Of a stretch of DNA of 64,000 nt, positions 44,855-56,136 are shown one piece after another. Every line of letters starts with the position of its first letter. Position 1 is the first letter of the stretch. A model generated the notes under the pieces. The model searched no databases. It saw only the letters and a program-made list of their open reading frames with translations, and had not been told where the DNA came from. The translations under genes were made by a program, and so were the position numbers. Source of the stretch: Zea mays (lineage: Eukaryota; Streptophyta; Magnoliopsida; Poales; Poaceae); NCBI RefSeq assembly GCF_902167145.1, contig NC_050096.1:160269825-160333824 (forward strand), read 5' to 3'.

Positions 44855-46617
44855 ATTAGCCGTTGGATTAAAACCTATGGTCACGATTAGATCTAATAGC
44901 GCTTATACCAGTACGCAACCCAGACCCTTGGATCCAAGATCGTCGCCCGAGATCCTGCCACGCCCGAGCCATCCCTCAGCCCTCGGATCACCGATCGGAC
45001 GGACCGCGCGTTTGAACCCAAACATTTTCCCCACGGTCAAATCCCCATCGTCCAAACTCGGATGGATGGCTCTGGAGATAGTCATCTTCCTCCCCAATGA
45101 TCGAGCTCCCCGCGCAAAACAACCGCGACAGCGACTCGCCGATGACCGGTTAAAGTGGTGCCCCGGCCATCCTCGGTTTATCCAAATACTCTAAAACGCG
45201 GAAGAGATTAACACAAGTTCATTGGGAGAAACCATACCGACGTTGGTGGCGCACCGAGCTCTGCCCACGGAGAGCGGGAATTCTGCCACGATTCGAAGCT
45301 CCGTTGAGAAATTGGACAGTGGCCCGCCCACGATTCGTCACGGTAGGTTTCAATCCCAAATCAACGTACACCGGTGATCCCCACCGACCCCTACGTCACT
45401 GGTCGAATGCAGATGCGCACCTTGCACCGGTGCGGAGCGGCTTCCTCGGCCCCCCTTCTCTGGTTCCAGCGTCTCACCATGGTGCAAGGTGCGGCTAGCG
45501 GGTTTGCGTTGGCAGAGGCATGGGCAAGGAACGGTCTTATACCCAGATGCGCGAGGGGGGAAACAAGTCCTCGTGCCGGATCCCCAGCGAGATCCACGCA
45601 CGCGATAATGGCGAGGCGGTTTCGTCCGAGCACGAAGCGGAGCTAATCCCGGGTCTTATGGCCGGGTTGTGAACGTGGGGGGATTCGTGGCCAGTGATTT
45701 CTCCGGGGAGCGTCGCCGCGCAATCCGCGCTGCTTGTTGACGCGTGGGCGGGATGACCAGTGGGCCCCGCTTGTCACATGAATGCGCCACAGATACGGGG
45801 GCGTTGCACACAGAAGAGGACACTGGCGTGCTAGCCCCGCTTGTAGGCGAGCAACAGAGTGGTGAAGTGTGGGCTGCGCGGGAAAATCCCCTCGTGGGCC
45901 GAGAACCAGGGATAGGGCCCATGCATAGTTTTCTTTTATATTTTCGTTTCTCTTCACTTTCAAATTTTAAATCTCAAATTTGAATTCATATGTGTGAAGT
46001 TCATACTTAGGTCAATTGTACAATTTCAAATATTAATATAACCAATTTTATATTTACTTATACATCCATATCCTTTATTTTGTATAGTTTTCCCTTCTCT
46101 TTCTCAAATTTCAAAATTCCACCTTTGGGTTAAATCCCAATTCTCATCTCATTATTATATTCCCATATTATTCTTTTTTTTGAATTTACAAAATTCCTAT
46201 TCCAATCTAAGATAAAGTTTAGGAATTCACATTTTTAATACATACTCCAAATCAATTATGAAACAATAGATATATGTTTATTTTAATTGATTAAATGTTT
46301 GAAATATGAGACACACTCATATTGTTCCTTTCTTTTTAGGAAAATGGTATTTTGATTGTGGGACAAAAATTTAAAATTACTTCAAACTTGAATATTCATG
46401 TAAATAAATGCTTATGATGCATCATTTAATGAAATGCATATTCATTTAGTTGAATAGGAAACTTTTATATACGTCTTTTTCTAAAATAATTCTTGGTTTT
46501 CAAAATTCAGTCCTCAATTTTCAATACTCAAGTGTAATTTGAGATATCTGAATTTACTATTTTATTTATTCATATATTTATTTTATTATTTTTCTTATAC
46601 ACATTTTGGGCCTTACA
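44855..46617 (-). repeat. Element F left LTR, main piece
   Basis: Ends CCTTACA at 46617. A GC-rich part at 44930-45910 matches the right LTR over about 45212-45640 (60386-60802). A TATA box on the minus strand, TATAAAAG at 45940-45933, lies next to the GC-rich leader. The rest to 46617 is AT-rich. The first 357 bases have no counterpart in the right LTR that I can see. The ORFs in the GC-rich part are by chance. Confidence 0.7.
45933..45940 (-). promoter_or_regulatory. TATA box of element F LTR
   Basis: TATAAAAG on the minus strand between the AT-rich U3-like part and a GC-rich leader-like part. Confidence 0.5.
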
Positions 46618-48854
46618 AATTCTACCCCCCTTAACAGAAATCTCGTCCTCGAGATTTGTAAGAAAAGGGTGTATAGCCATGTTATCTCAAAACATATGCA
46701 CAAACAAAATCTCGGCATGATGCATAATTTATTAGCAACACATAGGGTCAATTAGACCTTATTATTCCTCCTAACATAGTATCATACCAACTACTAACTA
46801 AAGTAACACTTGGATCTTACAAATAGTAGTATATATATATGTTTATGTAGCTTGGTGGAGCTGGTGGTGGTGGAGGAGGTAGTGGGCGTTGTTGTTGTTG
46901 TCTTTCCAACCGTGCTTGCCTCGTTTCTTGACGTATCTCCAGCCGGTCCTGACATATTTCCTAGCGTTCTTGCCTTATATGATTTTGCATTTCGGTAACC
47001 ATGTTTGCCATTTGTTGTATTACCCTCATTTGGGCGGCAACCACTTGATCGATTCCAACCGGTGGAGGATCTGGAGGATTCATTTCTGTTTGCTATTGCC
47101 TGATAATCTTCCCTTCCTGGTATTGACCATGAGAGTTAGAAGCATATGGTAGGATAGTTTTGCAATGAAAAGTATTTGATAAGCATAATGAATAGGCTAG
47201 TAGCTAGTTATGGTCTGAAGATTCTTTAGCAGGGCTTAATCTTTGTTTTATGTCCATATTGGGGTAACTAGTCGTATAAGGTGAATACCAAAGGTAGGAT
47301 ATAATTTTGTCAAGATAAGATAGTCTACATGATGTAGGTTAAAAGTTTGTTTGATGTTAGGTGGGGATAGATAGATTATACAATCCATCATGATCTATGG
47401 GTTGGGTTAGCTCATGGTTGACTTGATCTAATGTGCTAAGTTAAGTTAACACCTGGCTAGAAGGGTCCAAGTACCACTAATCTGTTTAAGCAAACCACAT
47501 TGGATTAGATCACACTAGATTCCATAATATTATTTAAGAATATAATTTAGTTAAGCATATCAAGCTGACTTTATCTTTATGAAATTCTAGTGTATATATA
47601 TATATATTTCTAAGTGGAACTTCCAATTAGTATATTTTTTATACACTTAAAATTCTTCATGCCATTAGCAGGTATAGCATAGAAAACAAGGGTACATCAG
47701 ATTTTAGCTATTAGGTGAGTGTAGAGCAGGTTTGGGGTAAAAGAAAGTTAGGTAAGTAAGACTTTTATTCCGGGTGGTGGATCTTGATTCATCCGAGGAT
47801 CTGTTTTTACTCATATCCTTCATTGTCGAGGTTATATTTCTTCTTGGGTCTAATTTAGGGACCATCTGTCGTGGTGTTGGATGTCATTATCTAAGTTGGG
47901 ATAACAATTGCGGTATATCGGGTAGGTAGATTGCACAGAGTTTTACTTTGCTTGTAAGATAAATGGGTTGGGCAACCTATAACGTAGGCTAGGTCGTGGT
48001 TCCACGGACGAGTTGGTCTAAGACACCAATTTAGGTTTTAAAGCCCATTTATATGAATATGGTCTAATCTATGTTACCAGTGTTAACGAACTTGTTTAAG
48101 TAACTCCCTTTAGATTGGATCATATTAGATTAGGTAGGGTCCAGGTTAGATTGGATATAACTAGATCAGACTAGTTTAAGTTAGGTAGATCTACGAGGGT
48201 AAGATATATCTTATTAGGATATGTTAGAACCCTTTTGAGATAAGATTAATTATATAGTGTAGGTAGACCAGAATCTCTGTTAGGTTAAAACAGAGACGTT
48301 ATGCAACTATCGAGTGGTTAAGGTAGTTGCATATGGCTAGGTTGGACTAAGACTCCAATTTAGGTTAAAACATATTTATAAGAGTAGGATCCAATCTTAT
48401 TTTACCAGTTTTATCTAACATGTTTGTCCATTAGATTAGATCTTACTAGATTAGATGGGATCTGAATTAAATTGGTGTAATCAGATTAGACTAGAAAAGA
48501 TCTACTTAATTTATTTTGGAATAGATCATGTTGGTTACACCATTATGAGATAAGCAAAGTGGTGGAGATAAGTATGCTTATTAGGACAAGATGAGTCTCT
48601 AAGAATAAGATATAATCTTTTGAGATTAGTTAGATCTATTAGGGTAAGATAAAAATCTTTTCGAGATAAGATGGATCTATTAAGATAAGAGAGAACCTTT
48701 CAAGATAAGATGGATCTATTCGATATATTCTAGTGGGGGTACTTTTAGTTGGTCTAGTTTATCTTATAAACAATTTAAGAGGATAAGAAATTTTTTTACA
48801 CAAGATGAACCGATTAGGATAAGATAGATTCCTTTAAGTTAAGAGGGATCTATT
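46618..48854 (-). other. Element F internal non-coding region
   Basis: Next to the LTR, on the minus strand, stands the tract GTTAAGGGGGGTAGAATT preceded by CGAGGACGAGATT, the polypurine region. Beyond it I see no ORF with family resemblance. Between about 47280 and 48850 the sequence is built from degenerate motifs such as aggttaaa, tagattagat and gataagat. D interrupts it at 48854. Confidence 0.7.
48590..48850. repeat. Degenerate GATAAGAT/GATCTATT repeat
   Basis: Iterations of gataagat followed by variants of ggatctatt, with irregular period (about 30-45 bases). Low complexity, within F. Confidence 0.7.
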
Positions 48855-50141
48855 TGAAAGGGAATTAGGCTTACACCTAGTCCCTAATTAATTTTGGTGG
48901 TTGAATTACCCAACACAAATCTTTGGACTAACTAGTTTGCCCAAGTGTATAGATTATACAGGTGTAAAAGGTTCACACTCAGCCAATAAAAAGATCAAGT
49001 TTTGGATTCAACAAAGGAGCAAAGAGGCAACCGAAGGCACCTCTGGTCTGGAGGCACCGGACTGTCCGGTGTGCACCAGAGGACTCCAACTCGAACTCGC
49101 CACCTTCGGGAATTTCTGAGGCCGGCGCGCTATAATTCACCGGACTGTCCGGTGTACACCGGACAGTGTCCGGTGCTCTAAGGAAGCGCGGCCTCCGGAA
49201 CTCGCCAGCCTCGGGAATGCGCAGCAGCCGCTCCGCTATAATTCACCGGACATGTCCGGTGTACACCGGACTGTCCGGTGAACCAGCAGAGCAACGGCTA
49301 TTCGGCGCCAACGGCTACCTGCGGCGCATTTAATGCGCGCTCTGCGCGCGCAGAAGGCAGGCGCGCCCATACTGGCGCACCGGACAATGAACAGGAGTTG
49401 TCCGGTGTGCACCGGACACCCAGGCGGGCCCAGAAGTCAGAAGCTCCAACGGTCAGAATCCAACGGCATTGATGACGTGGCGGGGGCACCGGACATGTCC
49501 GGTGTGCACCGGACTGTCCGGTGCGCCATCGAACAGACAGCCTCCACCAACGGTCAAGTTTGGTGGTTGGGGCTATAAATACCCCAACCACCCCACCATT
49601 CATTGCATCCAAGTTTTCCACTTCTCAACCACTTACAAGAGCTAGGCATTCAATTCTAGACACACCAAAGAGATCAAATCCTCTCCAACTCCACACAAAG
49701 CTTTAGTGATTAGCGAGAGAGATTTGCCGTGTTCTTTTGAGCTCTTGCGCTTGGATTGCTTTCTTCCTTCTTGATTTTTTCATTGCAATCAAACTCACTT
49801 GTAATTGAGGCAAGAGACACCAAACTTGTGGTGGTACTTGTGGGAACTTTGTGTTCCAAGTGATTGAGAAGAGAAAGCTCACTCGATCCGAGGGATCGTT
49901 TGAGAGAGGGAAGGGTTGAAAGAGACCCGGCCTTTGTGGCCTCCTCAACGGAGAGTAGGTTTGCAAGAACCGAACCTCGGTAAAACAAATCCGCGTGTCA
50001 CACTCTTCATTTGCTTGCGATTTGTTTTGCACTCTCTCTCACGGACTCGTTTATATTTCTAACGCTAACCCGGCTTGTAGTTGTGTTTATATTTGTAAAT
50101 TTCAGTTTCGCCCTATTCACCCCCCCTCTAGGCAACTATCA
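48855..50141 (+). repeat. Element D 5' LTR
   Basis: 1287 bp from TGAAAGGGAATTAGGC to GGCAACTATCA. TATA box TATAAATA at 49574-49581. Palindrome array at about 49053-49535. Confidence 0.96.
49574..49581 (+). promoter_or_regulatory. TATA box of element D 5' LTR
   Basis: TATAAATA flanked by ggggc and cccc; the same context appears in both C LTRs and the D 3' LTR. It directly follows the palindrome array, which is therefore in the upstream promoter position. Confidence 0.75.
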
Positions 50142-50143
50142 AT

Positions 50144-50155
50144 TGGTATCAGAGC
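50144..50155 (+). other. Primer binding site of element D
   Basis: TGGTATCAGAGC, initiator-Met tRNA complement, two bases after the LTR. Confidence 0.92.
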
Positions 50156-50216
50156 CCGGTGCTTCATTAGAGCCTAACCGCTCGAAGTGATGTCGGGAGA
50201 TCACGCCAAGAAGTAG

Positions 50217-52883
50217 ATGGAGACCGGCGAAAAGCCCACTACAAGCCACGGGAGCACTTCATCGGAAGAGTCCCGCACCAAGAGGAGGGAGAAAAAGAAG
50301 AGTTCCTCCAACAAAGGGAAGGAGAAGAAATCTTCTTCTCACCACAAAGAGAAGAAGGAAAAATCTTCTTCCCACAAGCCGCATCGGAGTGAGGACAAGC
50401 CAAAGAGGATGAGGAAAGTGGTCTACTACGAGACCGACACTTCATCAACATCGACCTCCGGCTCCGATGCACCCTCCGTAACTTCTAAACGCCAAGGGCG
50501 TAAGAAGTTTAGTAAGATCCCCCTACACTACCCTCGCATTTCTAAACATGCACCTTTGCTTTCCGTCCCATTAGGCAAACCTCCAACTTTTGATGGTGAA
50601 GATTATGCTAGGTGGAGTGATTTAATGCGATTTCATCTAACCTCGCTCCACAAAAGTATATGGGATGTTGTTGAGTTTGGTGCACAGGTACCGTCCGTAG
50701 GGGATGAAGACTATGATGAGGATGAGGTGGCCCAAATCGAGCACTTCAACTCTCAAGCAACAACAATACTCCTCGCCTCTTTAAGTAGAGAGGAGTATAA
50801 CAAAGTTCAAGGGTTGAAGAGCGCCAAGGAAGTTTGGGATGTGCTCAAAACCGCGCACGAGGGAGATGAGCTCACAAAGATCACCAAGCGGGAAACGATC
50901 GAGGGTGAGCTCGGTCGGTTTCGGCTTCGCAAAGGGGAGGAGCCACAGAACATGTACAACCGGCTCAAGACCTTGGTGAACCAAGTGCGCAACCTCGGGA
51001 GCAAGAAGTGGGACGACCATGAAGTGGTTAAGGTTATTCTAAGATCTCTCATTTTCCTTAACCCCACTCAAGTTCAATTAATTCGTGGTAATCCTAGATA
51101 TACTAAAATGACCCCCGAGGAAGTTATCAGGAATTTTGTAAGTTTTGAGTGCATGATCGAAGGCTCGAGGAAGATCAATGAGCTTGATGATCCCTCCACA
51201 TCCGAAGCTCAACCCGTCGCATTCAAGGCGACGGAAGAAAAGAAGGAGGAGTCTACACCAAGTAGACAACCAATCGACGCCTCCAAGCTTGACAATGAGG
51301 AAATGGCGCTCGTCATCAAGAGCTTCCGCCAAATCCTCAAACAAAGGAGAGGGAAAGATTACAAGTCCCGCTCCAAGAAGGTTTGCTACAAGTGTGGTAA
51401 GCCCGGTCACTTTATAGCTAAATGTCCATTATCAAGTGATAGTGACAGGGGCGACGACAAGAAGGGGAGAAGAAAGGAGAAGAAGAGGTACTACAAGAAG
51501 AAGGGCGGTGATGCCCATGTTTGTCGGGAGTGGGATTCCGACGAAAGCTCAAGCGACTCCTCCGACGACGAGGACGCCGCCAACATCGCCGTCACCAAGG
51601 GACTCCTCTTCCCCAACGTCGGCCACAAGTGCCTCATGGCAAAGGACGGCAAAAAGAAGGTTAAATCTAAATCCTCCACTAAATATGAATCCTCTAGTGA
51701 TGATAATGCTAGTGATGAGGAAGATAATTTGCGTACTCTTTTTGCCAACCTCAACATGCAACAAAAAGAAAAACTTAATGAATTGATTAGTGCCATCCAT
51801 GAAAAGGATGATCTCTTGGACACCCAAGAGGACTTCCTAATCAAGGAAAATAAAAAGCATGTTAAGGTTAAAAATGCTTACGCTCTAGAAGTAGAAAAAT
51901 GTCAAAAACTATCTAGTGAGCTAAGCACTTGCCATGAGATGATTGACAACCTTAGACATGAAAATGCTAGTTTAAATACTAAGGTTGATTCACATGTTTG
52001 TAACGTTTCAATTTCCAATCCTAGAGATAATAATGATGATTTGCTTGCTAGGATTGAAGAATTAAACATTTCTCTTGCTAGCCTTAGAGTAGAAAATGAA
52101 AATTTAATTGCTAAGGCTAAAGAACTAGATGTTTGCAACGTTACAATTTCCGATCTTAGAGATAATAATGATATATTGCATGCTAAGATCGTTGAACTTA
52201 ATTCATGCAAATCCTCTACCTCTAGTGTTGAGCATGTTTCTATTTGTACTAGATGTAGAGATATTAACATTGATGCTATACATGATCACATGGCTTTAAT
52301 TAAACAACAAAATGATCATATAGCTAAATTAAATGCTAAAACTGCTGAGCATAACTTAGAGAATGAAAAATTTAAATTTGCTAAAAGTATGCTCTATAAT
52401 GGGAGACGCCCTGGCATCAAGGATGACATTGGCTTCCAAAGGGGAGACAATGTCAGACTTAGTGCCCCTCCTAAAAGATTGTCCAACTTTGTTAAGGGCA
52501 AGGCTCCCATGCCTCAGGATAACGAGGGTTACATTTTATACCCTGCCGGTTATCCCGAGGACAAAATTAGGAAAATTCATTCTAGGAAGTCTCACTCTGG
52601 TTCTAATCATGCTTTTATGTATAAGAGTGAGACATCTAGCTCTAGGCAACCAACCCATGCTAAGTTGCCTAAGAAGAAAATTCCTAATGCATCAAATGTA
52701 CATAGCATTTCATTTAAGACTTTTGATGCATCTTATGTGTTGACTAACAAATCCGGCAAAGTAGTTGCCAAGTTTGTAGGGGGCAAACACAAGGGCTCAA
52801 AGACTTGTGTTTGGGTACCCAAAGTTCTTGTTTCTAATGCCAAAGGACCCAAAACCGTTTGGGTACCTAAAGTCAAGAACTAA
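50217..52883 (+). CDS. gag: Element D gag with long coiled-coil extension
   Basis: 888 codons. The ancestral start (ATG at 50190, MSGDHAKK in C) is followed by TAG at 50214-50216 where C has GAG, and the next ATG immediately follows at 50217 (METGEKPTTS), so only nine residues are lost. Ser/Lys-rich N-terminus (1-65), capsid-like core with WSDLMRFHL and EGELGRFRL, CCHC knuckle CYKCGKPGHFIAKC at about 390-403, an acidic Ser/Asp region, then about 300 residues of coiled coil with an internal 45-residue repeat (CNVSISNPRDNN and CNVTISDLRDNN), and the C-terminus VWVPKVKN. Gag would form the virus-like particle in the cytoplasm and bind RNA. This long coiled-coil tail is shared with C. Confidence 0.95.
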   Translation: METGEKPTTSHGSTSSEESRTKRREKKKSSSNKGKEKKSSSHHKEKKEKSSSHKPHRSEDKPKRMRKVVYYETDTSSTSTSGSDAPSVTSKRQGRKKFSKIPLHYPRISKHAPLLSVPLGKPPTFDGEDYARWSDLMRFHLTSLHKSIWDVVEFGAQVPSVGDEDYDEDEVAQIEHFNSQATTILLASLSREEYNKVQGLKSAKEVWDVLKTAHEGDELTKITKRETIEGELGRFRLRKGEEPQNMYNRLKTLVNQVRNLGSKKWDDHEVVKVILRSLIFLNPTQVQLIRGNPRYTKMTPEEVIRNFVSFECMIEGSRKINELDDPSTSEAQPVAFKATEEKKEESTPSRQPIDASKLDNEEMALVIKSFRQILKQRRGKDYKSRSKKVCYKCGKPGHFIAKCPLSSDSDRGDDKKGRRKEKKRYYKKKGGDAHVCREWDSDESSSDSSDDEDAANIAVTKGLLFPNVGHKCLMAKDGKKKVKSKSSTKYESSSDDNASDEEDNLRTLFANLNMQQKEKLNELISAIHEKDDLLDTQEDFLIKENKKHVKVKNAYALEVEKCQKLSSELSTCHEMIDNLRHENASLNTKVDSHVCNVSISNPRDNNDDLLARIEELNISLASLRVENENLIAKAKELDVCNVTISDLRDNNDILHAKIVELNSCKSSTSSVEHVSICTRCRDINIDAIHDHMALIKQQNDHIAKLNAKTAEHNLENEKFKFAKSMLYNGRRPGIKDDIGFQRGDNVRLSAPPKRLSNFVKGKAPMPQDNEGYILYPAGYPEDKIRKIHSRKSHSGSNHAFMYKSETSSSRQPTHAKLPKKKIPNASNVHSISFKTFDASYVLTNKSGKVVAKFVGGKHKGSKTCVWVPKVLVSNAKGPKTVWVPKVKN

Positions 52884-52896
52884 ACTTGTTTTGTAG

Positions 52897-55800
52897 GTTT
52901 ATGCATCCGGGGGCTCAAGTTGGATCATCGACAGCGGGTGCACAAACCACATGACTGGGGAGAAGAAAATGTTCTCCTCCTATGAGAAAAACCAAGATCC
53001 CCAACGAGCCATCACATTCGGGGATGGAAATCAAGGTTTGGTCAAAGGATTGGGTAAAATTGCTATATCTCCTGACCATTCTATTTTCAATGTTTTTCTT
53101 GTAGATTCTTTAGATTACAATTTGCTTTCTGTATCTCAATTATGCAAAATGGGCTACAACTGTCTTTTCACTGATATAGGTGTCACTGTCTTTAGAAGAA
53201 GTGATGATTCAATAGCATTTAAGGGTGTGTTAGAGGGTCAGCTATACTTAGTAGATTTTGATAAAGCTGAACTCGACACATGCTTAATTGCTAAGACTAA
53301 CATGGGTTGGCTCTGGCACCGCCGACTAGCCCATGTTGGGATGAAGAATCTTCATAAGCTTCTAAAGGGAGAGCACATTTTAGGACTAACCAATGTTCAT
53401 TTTGAGAAAGACAGGATTTGTAGCGCATGCCAGGCAGGAAAGCAGGTTGGAGCCCATCATCCACACAAAAACATCATGACGACCGACAGGCCGCTTGAGC
53501 TACTCCACATGGACCTATTCGGCCCGATTGCTTACATAAGCATCGGCGGGAGTAAGTATTGTCTTGTATTTGTGGATGATTATTCTCGCTTCACTTGGGT
53601 ATTCTTTTTACAGGAAAAATGTCAAACCCAAGAGACCTTAAAGGGATTCTTGAGACGGGCTCAAAATGAGTTCGGCTTAAGGATCAAGAAAATTAGAAGT
53701 GACAACGGGACGGAGTTCAAGAACTCTCAAATTGAAGGTTTCCTTGAGGAGGAGGGCATCAAGCATGAGTTCTCTTCTCCCTACACGCCACAACAAAATG
53801 GTGTAGTGGAAAGGAAGAATCGAACTCTACTGGACATGGCAAGAACCATGCTTGATGAGTACAAGACTTCTGATCGGTTTTGGGCCGAGGCGGTCAACAC
53901 CGCTTGCTACGCCATCAACCGGTTATATCTACACCGAATCCTCAAGAAGACATCCTATGAACTCCTAACCGGTAAAAAGCCAAACATCTCATATTTTAGA
54001 GTTTTTGGTAGCAAATGCTTTATTCTTGTTAAGAGAGGTAGAAAATCTAAATTTGCTCCTAAAACTGTAGAAGGCTTTTTACTTGGTTATGACTCAAACA
54101 CAAGGGCATATAGGGTCTTTAACAAGTCCACTGGACTAGTTGAAGTCTCATGTGACGTTGTGTTTGATGAAACTAACGGCTCTCAAGTAGAGCAAGTTGA
54201 TCTTGATGAGACAGGTATTGAAGAGGCTCCATGCATCGCACTAAGGAACATGTCCATTGGGGATGTGTGTCCTAAGGAATCCTAAGAGCCTCCAAATGCA
54301 CAAGATCAACCGTCCTCCTCCACGCAAGCATCTCCACCAACTCAAAATGAGGATGAAGCTCGAATTGATGAAGAAGATCAATCAAATGAGCCACCTCAAG
54401 ATGACGGCAATGATCAAGGGGGAGATGCAAATGATCAAGAAAAGGAGGATGAGCAAGAACCAAGGCCGCCACACCCAAGAGTCCACCAAGCAATCCAACG
54501 AGATCACCCCGTCGACACCATCCTCAGCGACATTCATAAGGGGGTAACTACTCGATCTCGTGTTGCACATTTTTGTGAACATTACTCTTTTGTTTCCTCT
54601 ATTGAGCCACACAGGGTAGAGGAAGCACTCCAAGATTCGGATTGGGTGGTGGCGATGCAAGAGGAGCTCAACAACTTCACTAGGAATGAGGTATGGCATT
54701 TAGTTCCACGTCCTAACCAAAATGTTGTAGGAACCAAATGGGTCTTTCGCAACAAACAAGATGAGCATGGTGTGGTGACAAGGAACAAAGCTCGACTTGT
54801 GGCCAAAGGATACTCCCAAGTCGAAGGTTTGGATTTCGGTGAAACCTATGCACCCGTAGCTAGGCTTGAGTCAATTCGTATATTATTAGCCTATGCTACT
54901 TACCATGGCTTTAAGCTTTATCAAATGGACGTGAAAAGTGCCTTCCTCAATGGACCAATCAAGGAAGAGGTCTATGTTGAGCAACCTCCCGGCTTTGAAG
55001 ACAGTGAGTATCCTAACCATGTCTATAAGCTCTCTAAGGCGCTTTATGGGCTCAAGCAAGCCCCAAGAGCATGGTATGAATGCTTTAGAGATTTCCTTAT
55101 TGCAAATGGCTTCAAAGTCGGAAAGGCCGATCCTACACTCTTTACTAAAACTCTTGAAAATGACTTGTTTGTATGCCAAATTTATGTTGATGATATTATA
55201 TTTGGGTCTACTAACGAGTCTACATGTGAAGAGTTTAGTAGGACCATAACACAGAAATTCGAGATGTCTATGATGGGGGAGTTGAAGTATTTCTTAGGAT
55301 TCCAAGTGAAGCAACTCCAAGAGGGCACCTTCATTAGCCAAACGAAGTACACTCAAGACATTCTAAACAAGTTTGGGATGAAGGATGCCAAGCCCATCAA
55401 GACACCCATGGGAACCAATGGGCATCTCGACCTCGACACGGGAGGTAAGTCCGTGGATCAAAAGGTATACCGGTCGATGATAGGTTCTTTACTCTATTTA
55501 TGTGCATCCCGACCGGATATTATGCTTTCCGTATGCATGTGTGCAAGATTCCAAGCCGACCCTAAGGAAGCTCACCTTGCGGCCGTAAAACGAATCTTGA
55601 GATATTTGGCTTATACTCCTAAGTTTGGGCTTTGGTATCCTAAGGGATCCACATTTAATTTAATTGGTTATTCGGATGCCGATTGGGCGGGGTGTAAAAT
55701 CAATAGGAAGAGCACATCGGGGACTTGCCAGTTCTTGGGAAGATCTTTGGTGTCTTGGGCTTCAAAGAAGCAAAATTCGGTCGCTCTTTCCACCGCCGAA

Positions 55801-56136
55801 GCCGAGTACATTGCCGCAGGCCATTGTTGCGCGCAATTGCTTTGGATGAGGCAAACCCTGCGGGACTATGGTTACAAATTAACCAAAGTTCCTTTACTAT
55901 GTGATAATGAGAGTGCAATCAAAATGGCCGACAATCCCGTCGAGCATAGCCGCACTAAACACATAGCCATCCGGTATCATTTTCTTAGGGATCACCAACA
56001 AAAGGGAGATATCGAGATTTCATATATTAACACTAAAGATCAATTAGCCGATATCTTTACCAAGCCTCTTGATGAACAATCTTTTAACAAACTTAGGCAT
56101 GAGCTCAATATTCTTGATTCTAGGAACTTCTTTTAA
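52897..56136 (+). CDS. pol: Element D pol: protease, integrase, RT, RNase H, one in-frame stop
   Basis: The frame opens just after TAG at 52894-52896 and is +1 relative to gag, whose stop is 52881-52883. Protease Asp is codon 12 (IIDSGCTNH). Integrase: HHCC finger from codon 141, Asp 206 (HMDLFGP), Asp 269 (SDNGTEF) and Glu 305 (VVERKN), the last two 35 residues apart. RT YVDD is at 763-766. RNase H motifs SDADWAG, STAEAEY and DNESAI follow, and the C-terminal HSRTKHI is typical of copia. TAA at 54283-54285 (codon 463) replaces AAA of C and lies in the linker between integrase and RT. Everything else is open. Confidence 0.93.

Noticed and set aside
44877..45963. Several ORFs around 80-106 codons
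   Set aside because: GC-rich part of F's LTR; the counterpart at 60371-60905 does not keep the same frames.
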